Shown piece after piece: positions 1 to 5,858 of a stretch of DNA of 9,425 nucleotides; within the stretch, counting starts at the first letter, position 1; each line of letters opens with the position of its first letter. Source of the DNA: Actinomycetota bacterium (lineage in GTDB: Bacteria; Actinomycetota; Acidimicrobiia; Acidimicrobiales; GCA-2861595); NCBI GenBank assembly GCA_016781225.1, contig JADDQT010000062.1:1-9425 (forward strand), in the 5' to 3' direction. The notes under the pieces are model-generated. The model was given only the letters and a program-made list of their open reading frames with translations. It was not told where the DNA came from and made no database searches. A program made the position numbers and the translations under genes.

Positions 1-37
1 GGGAAGGCATCGAAGCTCGCATGCGCTGAGGGGCTGA

Positions 38-271
38 AGCACTCGCGCTCACCGCAAGAAGGACGCCGAGCGCTTCCTCGACCACATCCGTGGCGACCTG
101 GCCCGGGGGCTGTACATCGACCCGGCCGGGGCCCAGATGCCCTTCCGGGAGTACGCCGAGCAGTGGCGGGCGAGCCAGGTCCACCGGCGCTCCACCGCCG
201 AGCAGGCCGAGGCCCACCTCCGGTCCATGCTGGCCCTCTTGGCCGTGCCGCTACATGCCCTCTCTAGTGAA
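38..271 (+). pseudogene. Tyrosine integrase N-terminal remnant
   Basis: The frame starting at base 2 reads KKDAERFLDHIRGDLARG from about base 56, then YIDP, FREYAEQWRASQVHR and ST..Q.E.HLRSML. This resembles the end of the arm-binding domain and the SAM-like core-binding domain of actinobacterial phage or integrative-element tyrosine recombinases. An in-frame TGA at 35-37 precedes it. Resemblance stops at about base 271 (PLHALSSE), where the family would continue into the rest of the core-binding domain and the R-H-R-Y catalytic domain. None of the catalytic domain is present before the frame stops at 371-373, inside the antisense of the protease gene. I read it as a dead fragment lacking both the start and the catalytic part. 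The start of the fragment is uncertain because the window begins here. It suggests that an integrated element was once present. Confidence 0.75.
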
Positions 272-293
272 TGCTTAGGAGCGATCAGGTGCG

Positions 294-1727
294 CTAGAAG
301 CCACTCACGTTCAAGCGGCCGCCGCTTACCGTTTTGTCAAGGAGCGAGGCGGTGGGCACGACGCTTCCCATGATGGCGGTCTTGATCTGCAGCGCTGTCG
401 CCCCGGGATTCGAGGCCGCGTACAGAGCGGCACCGCCCGTCACGTGGGGCGTGGCCATGGACGTGCCGCTGTAAGAGCCGTAGGAGTTGTTAGGAAGTGT
501 GGAATAGATGCCCACACCCGGGGCAGCGAGGTCCACGGTCTTCACCCCGTAGTTGGAGAAGGAGGCCAGCTGGCCTCCGCTGTCGATGGCCGCCACCGCC
601 ACCACGGAGTCGTAGGCGGCTCCGTCTGGGTTGGCTGTGGTGGCTGTGGTGTCGTAGTTCGACGGGTAGCTGGCATCAGTATCGTTGTTGGCGCCGGAGT
701 TGCCGGCGGCGGCGATGAACAAGATGTTGGCTTTGGCTGCCCGGGTGATGGCGTCGAGGAGCCCCTGCGAGAAACCGCCTCCGCCCCAGGAGTTGTTCGT
801 GGCCACAAAGTTGAGGCCGTGGCGGGTCTTGAGGTCGGTGAGGTAGTCGACGGCCTTGATGGCATTGGCCAGCGTGCCCCCTCTGCGACCGAGGAACTTG
901 GCCGGGATCATGGTGACATCCCAATTGACGCCGGCCACGCCGGTGTCGTTGCCTCCCTCGGCGCCGATGGTGCCGGCCACATGGGTGCCGTGCTTGTCCT
1001 GGTTTCCCTTCCTGCCCCCGTCGTAGACGGTGTTGTCGTTGTTGACGAAGTCCCAGCCGTTGGTGTCGTCGACGTAGCCGTTGCCGTCGTTGTCTTTACC
1101 GTCGGGGCCGTCGACGGGGTTCACCCAGGCGTTGTCGTTGAGATCGGGATGTGTGACCTGCACTCCCTCGTCGATGATGCCCACCACGACCGACTTGTTC
1201 CCGGTGTGATTGCCCGCCCACGCCTCGCTCGCCTGGCTGCCGAACTCGTTGGCTGGTGAGAAGGCATCGCCGTACATGCCCCACAGTGAGCCGTTTTCGT
1301 AGTAGGGGTCGTTCGACGTGGCGGCCTTCGTGTACACCCAGTTGGGCTCGGCATAGGCAACGGCCGGATCGCTCTCGAGCTCAGCGATGGCAGTGTCACG
1401 GTGCTTGCCGCGGGGCAGCTTGACACGCTCCACCTCGCCCTTGTTGGGCCCTTCGCGCACCACCCGCTCCTCTGCGGTGGCGCCAGCCCGGCCTCGGGCC
1501 TTGGCCCGCTGCTCAGGCGTCGACGCCTGTCGGTAGCCGACGATGAGCTCGTCGGGCTCCGCAGGCCCCGCTGGGGCGCTGCTGGCATGGGCAGTGGGGA
1601 CTAGAAACGCTGCCATCAAGGCCAAGACCATGACCGCGGCCGGCACCCGCCACCTCGCTGCCTTGGTCCCGATCTCGCCTTCTCGAGCTTCGACCACTCG
1701 GGCGATTGCTGGGCTGCGTCGAGTCAT
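294..1727 (-). CDS. Exported subtilisin-like serine protease (S8)
   Basis: This 477-aa protein is a secreted endopeptidase of the subtilase family. A long basic N-terminus (1-27) leads into a hydrophobic signal core at about 28-46 and a likely cleavage site after AHA (49). Residues about 58-131 look like an N-terminal propeptide that acts as chaperone and inhibitor. The catalytic domain shows Asp186 (GIIDEGV), His246 (KHGTHVAGT), oxyanion Asn343 (AAAGNSG) and Ser423 (GTSMATPH), so all key residues are present. The DGPDGKDNDGNGYVDD stretch (207-221) is an Asp/Asn-rich loop, common in this family and probably calcium-binding. The protein ends soon after the catalytic domain, with no C-terminal binding or anchor domain, so it is probably released. 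The ATG start is supported by AGGAG (1733-1737) five bases upstream. It lies 36 bases after a winged-helix regulator on the same strand, probably as one transcript. The substrate cannot be read from sequence. Confidence 0.95.
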   Translation of the reverse strand: MTRRSPAIARVVEAREGEIGTKAARWRVPAAVMVLALMAAFLVPTAHASSAPAGPAEPDELIVGYRQASTPEQRAKARGRAGATAEERVVREGPNKGEVERVKLPRGKHRDTAIAELESDPAVAYAEPNWVYTKAATSNDPYYENGSLWGMYGDAFSPANEFGSQASEAWAGNHTGNKSVVVGIIDEGVQVTHPDLNDNAWVNPVDGPDGKDNDGNGYVDDTNGWDFVNNDNTVYDGGRKGNQDKHGTHVAGTIGAEGGNDTGVAGVNWDVTMIPAKFLGRRGGTLANAIKAVDYLTDLKTRHGLNFVATNNSWGGGGFSQGLLDAITRAAKANILFIAAAGNSGANNDTDASYPSNYDTTATTANPDGAAYDSVVAVAAIDSGGQLASFSNYGVKTVDLAAPGVGIYSTLPNNSYGSYSGTSMATPHVTGGAALYAASNPGATALQIKTAIMGSVVPTASLLDKTVSGGRLNVSGF

Positions 1728-1763
1728 GTTCTCTCCTGCATTCTCTCTGGTCTGTTCGGCCTA

Positions 1764-2084
1764 TTACGCGGACTTGGAACGCTCGTTAGCTCGTCCTGCT
1801 GGCTCGTCGACGTCGCCGACCAGGGCTTCCAGCAGGTCGCCGACCTGGTGCTCTCCGGCAACGGGATGGCGCATTGGTGCGTCAGGATGGACCTTGTAGA
1901 CGTTGCGCCGGCCCACTCGGGTCCTCGTCAGGTAGCCCCCGTCGACGAGGTCGCACACGATGCGGTGCGCAGCCCGCTCCGTGATGCCCACACATTGAGC
2001 GATGCTCCGCAGCGTGATGTCACGCTGCCGAGCCACGCATATGAGCACCTGACCGTGGTTGGTCAGAAACGTCCAGTCGGCCAC
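1764..2084 (-). CDS. Small winged-helix DNA-binding regulator
   Basis: This 106-aa protein has a single winged helix-turn-helix domain near its N-terminus. Helices lie at about 8-20 (NHGQVLICVARQ) and 24-33, with a recognition helix at about 34-48 (GITERAAHRIVCDLV). A wing follows at about 51-65 (YLTRTRVGRRNVYKV). This pattern is common in small actinobacterial MarR/ArsR-like proteins that open with MADWTFLTNHG. The C-terminal 40 residues are acidic and may help dimerization. I see no ligand-binding domain and no cysteine cluster for metal sensing. The start is GTG with no Shine-Dalgarno sequence but a -10-like TACTAT seven bases upstream, which fits a leaderless message. It precedes the S8 protease gene by 36 bases on the same strand, so it may control itself and the protease. 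The fold is fairly certain; the role is inferred. Confidence 0.88.
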   Translation of the reverse strand: MADWTFLTNHGQVLICVARQRDITLRSIAQCVGITERAAHRIVCDLVDGGYLTRTRVGRRNVYKVHPDAPMRHPVAGEHQVGDLLEALVGDVDEPAGRANERSKSA

Positions 2085-2091
2085 GGGCTAC

Positions 2092-2122
2092 ATAGTAACA
2101 GGTTTCTTGTCCTAGATATCAA
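2092..2122 (-). promoter_or_regulatory. Candidate leaderless promoter of regulator-protease operon
   Basis: On the minus strand, TTGATA (2117-2122) and TACTAT (2092-2097) resemble -35 and -10 boxes, although their 19-bp spacer is longer than the usual 17. Only seven bases separate TACTAT from the GTG start of the winged-helix gene at 2084, and there is no Shine-Dalgarno sequence. This places transcription start at or next to the start codon, as in many actinobacterial leaderless genes. It is a prediction from sequence alone. Confidence 0.45.
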
Positions 2123-2124
2123 GG
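2111..2124. promoter_or_regulatory. Near-palindrome, candidate operator
   Basis: CCTAGATATCAAGG is symmetric at 12 of 14 positions around GATATC, and it covers the -35-like box of the winged-helix gene. Its place and size suit a dimeric winged-helix repressor, so autoregulation is plausible. Short palindromes also arise by chance. Confidence 0.35.
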
Positions 2125-2426
2125 TTCCCGTTTCCGGGCAGTGGAAGCATCTTAGGCCATCGCCGGCAGGTGCATCCTCCGGACGACAACCCTCTAGGAG
2201 CCGGGAAGATCAACGGTTCTCGATGCCGAAGAGCGCATGTTCGACGGCCTGACTGGCCATCATCCGCGGAGCGGGCTCCTGATGGTGTGCCGCACGGAGC
2301 CGGCGTTCTGGGACGATGGGTGCGCTGATCTTCGGAGGCGCGCGTTCCGGGGCACTGAAGTTCGGGAAGTGCTAGCGAACACTTATGCGACGAGCGACGT
2401 CGCCGATGTACGGCTCCTCGATATAA
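2125..2426. other. About 300 bases with no recognised gene
   Basis: This lies between the regulator promoter and the excisionase remnant. A plus-strand frame is open from ATG 2237 and runs into the excisionase C-terminus at 2617, but its first 60 or so codons match nothing I recognise and have only modest third-position GC. A minus-strand frame of about 56 codons with a GTG start mirrors part of it and is equally unassigned. I see no clear terminator or tRNA. It is probably degraded element DNA. Confidence 0.4.
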
Positions 2427-2617
2427 GTCACGCCGGAAGATTCGACCGAGCACCTTGGAGTGGCCGAGCGCCGCGTCCGCGGCTGGTGGCGGAGCGGCGC
2501 ATCCCGTTCGTGAAGTGGGGCCATCTGCTCCGCTTCGACCCCGATGAGATTGCGGCGTGGCTCGATCGGGCCCGCCGGCCCGACGAGGGCAATGGGACGG
2601 CGGGACGGGCGTCGTAA
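2427..2617 (+). pseudogene. Frameshifted excisionase-type HTH remnant
   Basis: Two adjacent frames together rebuild a MerR/excisionase-like DNA-binding domain. The first (2427 to about 2480) reads VTPEDSTEHLGVAERRVRG. The second (about 2482-2617) reads LVAERRIPFVKWGHLLRF, then DPDEIAAWLDRARRP, and stops at TAA 2615-2617. The family normally reads straight through as LGV.ERFVRRLVAERRIPFVK. Restoring one C in the GTCCGCGGCTGG stretch (2475-2486) joins the frames, so this looks like a single-base deletion. No good start codon exists upstream, as TAA 2424-2426 closes the first frame. In phages and integrative elements such proteins act with a tyrosine integrase as directionality factors. A sequencing error could mimic the frameshift, but not the missing start. 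Confidence 0.65.
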
Positions 2618-2639
2618 GGCTCATGGCGTTGGCAGTCAC

Positions 2640-3039
2640 CTAGCCGCGGCGAATCCGTTCCCGTAACCAGTCGGCGAACCACACCTCGTCGACGTCATGG
2701 GCAGCCACCGCCAGCATGGCCGCCTACGCCTCGTCGACGTTGGGCGGATCGGGGTCTCAGGTTCCGCCGTTCAAGTCGATGAGCATCACCAGTGAGGCCC
2801 AGGCGGCTCGCTTGTTTGCCGTCCGGCAGTGGGTGGTTCCATGCCAGCCTGCACGTGAGAACGGCGGCCTTGCCGACGAGCTCCGGGTAGAACTCCTCAC
2901 CACCGAAGCTGGCCGCTGGCGCGTGCAGGGCCGAGTCGGCCAGCTCGATGCGGCTCGCCTTGGCAAGGACCGACGCCTCGACGCCGGTGACCTGCTCAGC
3001 CAGCCAGACATACTCGGCCAGACCGACGTACCGAGTCAC
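2640..3039 (-). pseudogene. Decayed Doc/Fic-family toxin
   Basis: The reading from GTG 3039 opens YVGLAEYVWLAEQVTGV and continues IELADSALHAP, GGEEFYP and AWNHPLPDG. This matches death-on-curing (Doc) proteins of the Fic family, which modify translation factors (Doc phosphorylates EF-Tu). The catalytic motif should be HPxxDGNKR. Here H69, P70, D73 and G74 are followed by a one-base frameshift: AAAC (2814-2817) replaces AAC. The next frame continues NKRAAWASLVMLIDLNGGT, then meets TGA (2757-2759, where GTWDP is expected) and TAG (2724-2726, where DEAEAAM is expected). It then reads AAMLAVAAHDVDEVWFADWL to a TAG at 2640-2642. Three separate lesions make a functional toxin very unlikely. The antitoxin gene overlaps its start by four bases (GTGA). 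Confidence 0.85.
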
Positions 3040-3245
3040 CGGGCCAGGCGGTCGAGCAGCTCCTTGTCTCGCTCGAGCAGCTTTCGGGCCCGGCCGGTGA
3101 AGTCCTCGTCGGCGCGGACCCGCTCGATATCCGAGGCGAGAGACTCCACGATGAGCTGGTTCACGCTGGTGCCCCGCACCCGCGCCACGGCCTCGGCCTG
3201 ATCGGCAAGCTCTTCGGGCAATCGGACGGTGGTCTGCTTAGTCAT
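3036..3245 (-). CDS. Ribbon-helix-helix antitoxin
   Basis: This 69-aa protein starts at ATG 3243-3245 with TKQTTVRLPEELADQA. It has the CopG/Arc-type ribbon-helix-helix layout: a beta strand at about 5-9, helix A at about 10-22 and helix B at about 27-43 (SVNQLIVESLASDI). A charged C-terminal helix (about 46-69, ending RDKELLDRLAR) is the usual toxin-neutralizing region. Such dimers bind operator DNA and repress their own operon. Its TGA overlaps the GTG of the Doc toxin gene, so the two were translationally coupled. The frame extends upstream to a TTG at 3269, but residue 1 of the conserved RHH start fits the ATG best. The antitoxin appears intact although the toxin is dead, so it could persist as a DNA-binding protein or be on its way to loss. 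Confidence 0.88.
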   Translation of the reverse strand: MTKQTTVRLPEELADQAEAVARVRGTSVNQLIVESLASDIERVRADEDFTGRARKLLERDKELLDRLAR

Positions 3246-3493
3246 GACAGCATGATATCGCGAAATCAAATCGCTCGAAGTCGCGCCATTCTTTGGCCGC
3301 CAGTCGCCGTGGCGCCCCGCTATGTGCGAGTCCAGAGTGAGATCGAGAAAAAATCTTCGCCACCAAAAGTCCAGGTCCCAGGTACATTGACGGCCCTGCC
3401 CCGCCTACAGACCGGCTCACCGTCACTACCCTCCCAAAGCCTTACCGGGACCGTCGTTTGCTCCCAGACGTGCTGCACGGGTAGGACACAGCT
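3246..3493. other. Divergent intergenic region, no gene seen
   Basis: About 250 bases separate the antitoxin from the DsbA-fold gene, which point away from each other. It must hold promoters for both. It includes an A-run near 3350 (GAGAAAAAATC) and a TTGACG at 3387-3392 that lacks a good -10 partner. No RNA gene or known reading frame is recognised. Confidence 0.4.
3252..3257 (-). promoter_or_regulatory. Candidate -10 box of antitoxin gene
   Basis: TATCAT on the minus strand ends six bases before the antitoxin ATG, and there is no Shine-Dalgarno sequence. This spacing fits a leaderless transcript. No convincing -35 box is seen 17 bases upstream. Confidence 0.35.
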
Positions 3494-4126
3494 ATGGCTG
3501 ACGTCGAGTTCTTCTGGGATCCAGCCTGCCCCTGGGCATGGATCACTTCGAGGTGGGTGGTCAACGTGCTGGCCGAGAAGCCCATCGAGGTGGACTGGCG
3601 GTTCATCTCCCTACGCATCGTGAACGAGGACAAGGACTACGACACCGAGTTTCCCGCCGATTACAGGCGGGGGCACACTCGGGGCCTCGAGCTCTTGCGA
3701 GTTGCCGCAGCTGCCCGGGCCGAACTTGGCCGCGACTGCGTGCTTTCTCTGTACTCCGCAATGGGGACGACGATCCACAACAAGGGAGACGCCGTCGCCT
3801 TCGACCACCCGAGCGGACTGGAGCGCGTTCTGGCCGAGCTGGACTATCCCCTTTCGCTGGCTGCGGCTGCGGCGTCGACCGAGTACGACGGCGTCATCAG
3901 GGCCGAGACCAAGGAAGCCCTCGACCGCTGCGGCGGCAACATCGGCACGCCGGTGCTGAGCTTCTCACCGCCGGACGGTCCGAGCTTCTTCGGACCGGTG
4001 ATCAGTCGGGCTCCGAAGGGCCGAGAAGGCGTCGACCTCTGGGACGCGGTACTCACCCTCGGATCCAACCCTCATTTCAGCGAGCTGAAGCGGTCTGCTC
4101 GGGGCCAACCTCAGTTCGACCACTGA
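3494..4126 (+). CDS. DsbA-fold oxidoreductase, mycothiol nitroreductase-like
   Basis: This 210-aa cytoplasmic protein has a thioredoxin/DsbA fold. It opens MADVEFFWDPACPWAWITSRW, typical of the actinobacterial group that includes Mycobacterium tuberculosis Rv2466c, a mycothiol-dependent reductase linked to nitro-compound and oxidative-stress handling. The active-site motif is C12-P-W-A15, so only the first cysteine of the usual CxxC is present. Residues about 60-120 form the inserted helical domain, and GTP153 (GTPVLSF) marks the cis-proline loop. The length fits the family. AGGA (3483-3486) lies seven bases before the ATG. There is no signal peptide. It converges on the thioredoxin gene, whose stop lies 115 bases beyond its own. 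The family is well supported; the substrate and use of mycothiol are inferred from relatives. Confidence 0.85.
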   Translation: MADVEFFWDPACPWAWITSRWVVNVLAEKPIEVDWRFISLRIVNEDKDYDTEFPADYRRGHTRGLELLRVAAAARAELGRDCVLSLYSAMGTTIHNKGDAVAFDHPSGLERVLAELDYPLSLAAAAASTEYDGVIRAETKEALDRCGGNIGTPVLSFSPPDGPSFFGPVISRAPKGREGVDLWDAVLTLGSNPHFSELKRSARGQPQFDH

Positions 4127-4241
4127 GGCTCCCTGCCGGCCGGTGAGAAGTACGGCTTGACGTTGGCGCAGGCCGAGGCGGCCGAACGCCCAGCGGTGGG
4201 TGCGATGACATCGGCTGCGCTCACCGAGTGCTGCTAACGCC

Positions 4242-4679
4242 TCACCTTCGGGCGCTGGTGGCGAGGGCCCGCTCGACCCAGTTGACGAGCGCGTCGGCCG
4301 CCAGCGCGCCGGTTTGCCGGGCAATCACCCTTCCACCGTCCACGACGAGCAGTGTGGGGATGCTCTGCACGCCGAAGCGGGCCGAGACACGGGGAGCTTC
4401 GTCGACGTTCACCTTCACCGCCTTCAGGCGCCCGGCGAAGGATCGAGCCGCGTTCTCCACGGCGGGACCCACCAATCGGCATGGGCCGCACCACGGGGCC
4501 CATAGATCGACCAGCGCAGGCAGGGGAGCCTGCGAGGCCACGAGGTCGAAGTCGTCGTCACCAGCGGAAACCAGCCAAGGAAGCGCCGCCCGACACGCTC
4601 CGCAGCGAGGTGATCCCTTTGCGGCAGCCGGCACCCGGTTCTTCTTGGCGCAGGCTGGACAAGGCACGACCTCGCTCAC
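4242..4679 (-). CDS. trxC: Thioredoxin 2 with N-terminal zinc finger (TrxC type)
   Basis: This 145-aa protein reduces disulfides in cytoplasmic proteins. An N-terminal zinc ribbon has Cys7-Cys10 (CPAC) and Cys26-Cys29 (CGAC), the mark of the thioredoxin 2 group. The thioredoxin domain follows from about residue 43, with the active site W63-C-G-P-C67 (APWCGPCRLVGP) and cis-proline P108 (SIPTLLV). All redox and zinc residues are present and the length matches the family. The GTG start is preceded by GGGGGAG ending five bases upstream. The gene is 48 bases after the DUF2905 gene on the same strand and is probably co-transcribed with it. In bacteria with TrxC, zinc release is thought to tune the protein under oxidative stress; that role is carried over from relatives. 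Confidence 0.93.
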   Translation of the reverse strand: MSEVVPCPACAKKNRVPAAAKGSPRCGACRAALPWLVSAGDDDFDLVASQAPLPALVDLWAPWCGPCRLVGPAVENAARSFAGRLKAVKVNVDEAPRVSARFGVQSIPTLLVVDGGRVIARQTGALAADALVNWVERALATSARR

Positions 4680-4727
4680 GCCGGCTCCCCCGGCACCACG
4701 TGCCCGGCCACCCTCAGTCGTCTCTTG

Positions 4728-4946
4728 TCATCGCCGGATGATCAGGTTCAAGACGACGGTGGCGACCAGCGACAGGATGAGGCAGGTGGCTATCGGGATG
4801 TAGACCCGCATCCCGTCGCCGCCGAAGCTGATGTCACCGGGAAGCCGGCCCAGGCCAGCACGGCCGGCGAGCATCAGCACACCGCCGAGCACCGCGATCA
4901 CGCCGGCCAAGCCCACGAGCAGCCGGCCGATGTCTCCCAGTGACAT
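4728..4946 (-). CDS. DUF2905 small membrane protein
   Basis: This 72-aa protein has two predicted transmembrane helices (about 8-27 and 48-70), joined by a loop containing the family signature GLGRLPGDISFGG (31-43). It ends in basic residues RR. It matches the DUF2905 family of short bacterial inner-membrane proteins, whose function is not known. The ATG start is clear: AGGAGG lies six bases upstream. It sits between the PAP2 phosphatase gene (60 bases upstream) and the thioredoxin gene (48 bases downstream), all on the minus strand, so the three may form one transcript. The context does not reveal a role. Confidence 0.9.
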   Translation of the reverse strand: MSLGDIGRLLVGLAGVIAVLGGVLMLAGRAGLGRLPGDISFGGDGMRVYIPIATCLILSLVATVVLNLIIRR

Positions 4947-4985
4947 CGCCTACCTCCTTGGAAGCCTCTCCTGTCGTACCGCCTG

Positions 4986-5000
4986 GTGGCCGGCGGCCAC
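4986..5000 (-). terminator. Short hairpin after PAP2 gene
   Basis: GTGGCC-GCC-GGCCAC forms a perfect 6-bp stem with a 3-base loop, starting six bases past the PAP2 stop codon. No T-tract follows, so it is at best a weak terminator or an RNA-stabilizing hairpin between PAP2 and DUF2905. Confidence 0.25.
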
Positions 5001-5006
5001 GACTTG

Positions 5007-5609
5007 TCAAACCTTCACTCCGACTCGAACATTTCCGGGCCCTGGCGCCTCCCCGTGGCTGTCCTTGTCCCGGGAGGTCGATGGCTCGTCTTCCTCACTC
5101 CCCTTGTCACCCGGCGGCCACAGTCTCCACGCCGCCAGGGCCACGGCGAGGCCGAGCCCGCCGCCGGCCAGGACGTCGCTCACGTAGTGGCCACGGCTGC
5201 GGACGATGGACCAGTGCGCCGCCAGAGTGGCAGCCGACAGGGGTATGAACAGCACCGGGATCTCCTGGGATGCCCCGATGTTGAAGGCCAGGTCCGTGGC
5301 GGCGTGCCCGGAGGGGAATGACGAGGTCACCGGCCCCAACCGCATCAAGCCCGATCCCACGGGTCGGCTTCTCCCAACCACGAGCTTGATTACGACCTGG
5401 GCCAGGGCCGCGGCGGTGTAGCAGACACTTCCCCTTAGTGCGGCCCGCCGGCCTCTCGGTCCGCCCATCCCCAGCACCAGCGCCAGACCGGCCCAAACTG
5501 GAGGCTGCTGCGCGATGTCGCCGGCCTTGCCGAACCACGTGGATCCGTGCCTGGACCCCTTGCCGAACCACTTCGCCATCCAGAAGTCTTCAGCAGACGC
5601 CTTGGGCAC
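5007..5609 (-). CDS. PAP2-family membrane phosphatase
   Basis: This is an integral membrane lipid or polyprenyl phosphate phosphatase of the PAP2 superfamily, 200 aa from GTG 5609. Motif C1 is K75-LVVGRS-R82-P83, C2 is S98/P-S-G-H102 (SFPSGHA), and C3 contains H141 and D145 (RGHYVSDVLAGG). Hydrophobic stretches at about 34-50, 57-78, 117-136 and 145-164 are likely membrane helices, and the charged tail (165-200) should be cytoplasmic. In C3 the expected Arg six residues before the His is Ile135; the nearest Arg is at 139 or 137. The frame stays open to a GTG at 5777, but those extra 56 codons have poor third-position GC and no Shine-Dalgarno, so I prefer 5609; ATG 5579 is also possible. It heads a possible PAP2-DUF2905-trxC run. 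Substrate is unknown. Confidence 0.82.
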   Translation of the reverse strand: MPKASAEDFWMAKWFGKGSRHGSTWFGKAGDIAQQPPVWAGLALVLGMGGPRGRRAALRGSVCYTAAALAQVVIKLVVGRSRPVGSGLMRLGPVTSSFPSGHAATDLAFNIGASQEIPVLFIPLSAATLAAHWSIVRSRGHYVSDVLAGGGLGLAVALAAWRLWPPGDKGSEEDEPSTSRDKDSHGEAPGPGNVRVGVKV

Positions 5610-5858
5610 TCGCCAAGGGTAAACCCCGACCGGTTCTGGTTGCTCGCGGGGAGGAAGGTCGGAAACCTCCGGCTGATTCTCTGTACGGCAGCATGCCGCT
5701 GAACCAGGCGGCTCCGGCAATGTGCCGGGTGAACGCCATCGCCGCCAGCGGTTGCCGCTTCCTCCGGCATCACCCACTGTGAGCCATAAGTGTTCCCGCG
5801 ATGTTGATAGTTTGCGTCACTGCTGTTGCGATCCGAACGATGGGGAAAGAGGTTCTGC

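Noticed and set aside
444..1259. Long plus-strand open frame opposite the S8 protease gene
   Set aside because: It is a Val/Gly-rich shadow of the protease in GC-rich DNA. The minus frame carries a full catalytic triad and signal peptide.
2684..2740. 12-bp repeat CCTCGTCGACGT at 2684 and 2729
   Set aside because: Both copies fall in the toxin remnant and encode the similar stretches VDE and DVDE, so they look like coding coincidence rather than an attachment site.
2115..3259. GATATC present upstream of both the winged-helix gene and the antitoxin gene
   Set aside because: A six-base palindrome shared twice is too little for a shared operator; the flanks differ.
3238..3426. 62-codon minus-strand frame upstream of and overlapping the antitoxin start
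   Set aside because: It is in another frame from the antitoxin, has no ribosome binding site and no recognised domain.
4127..4237. Reading frame stays open for 36 codons after the DsbA-fold stop
   Set aside because: Open stretches of this length are common at this GC content, the protein already has its family length, and the extra residues match nothing I know.
5610..5777. 56-codon N-terminal extension of the PAP2 frame to GTG 5777
   Set aside because: Third-position GC is much lower than in the rest of the gene, no Shine-Dalgarno precedes it, and PAP2 proteins do not need it. It remains possible.
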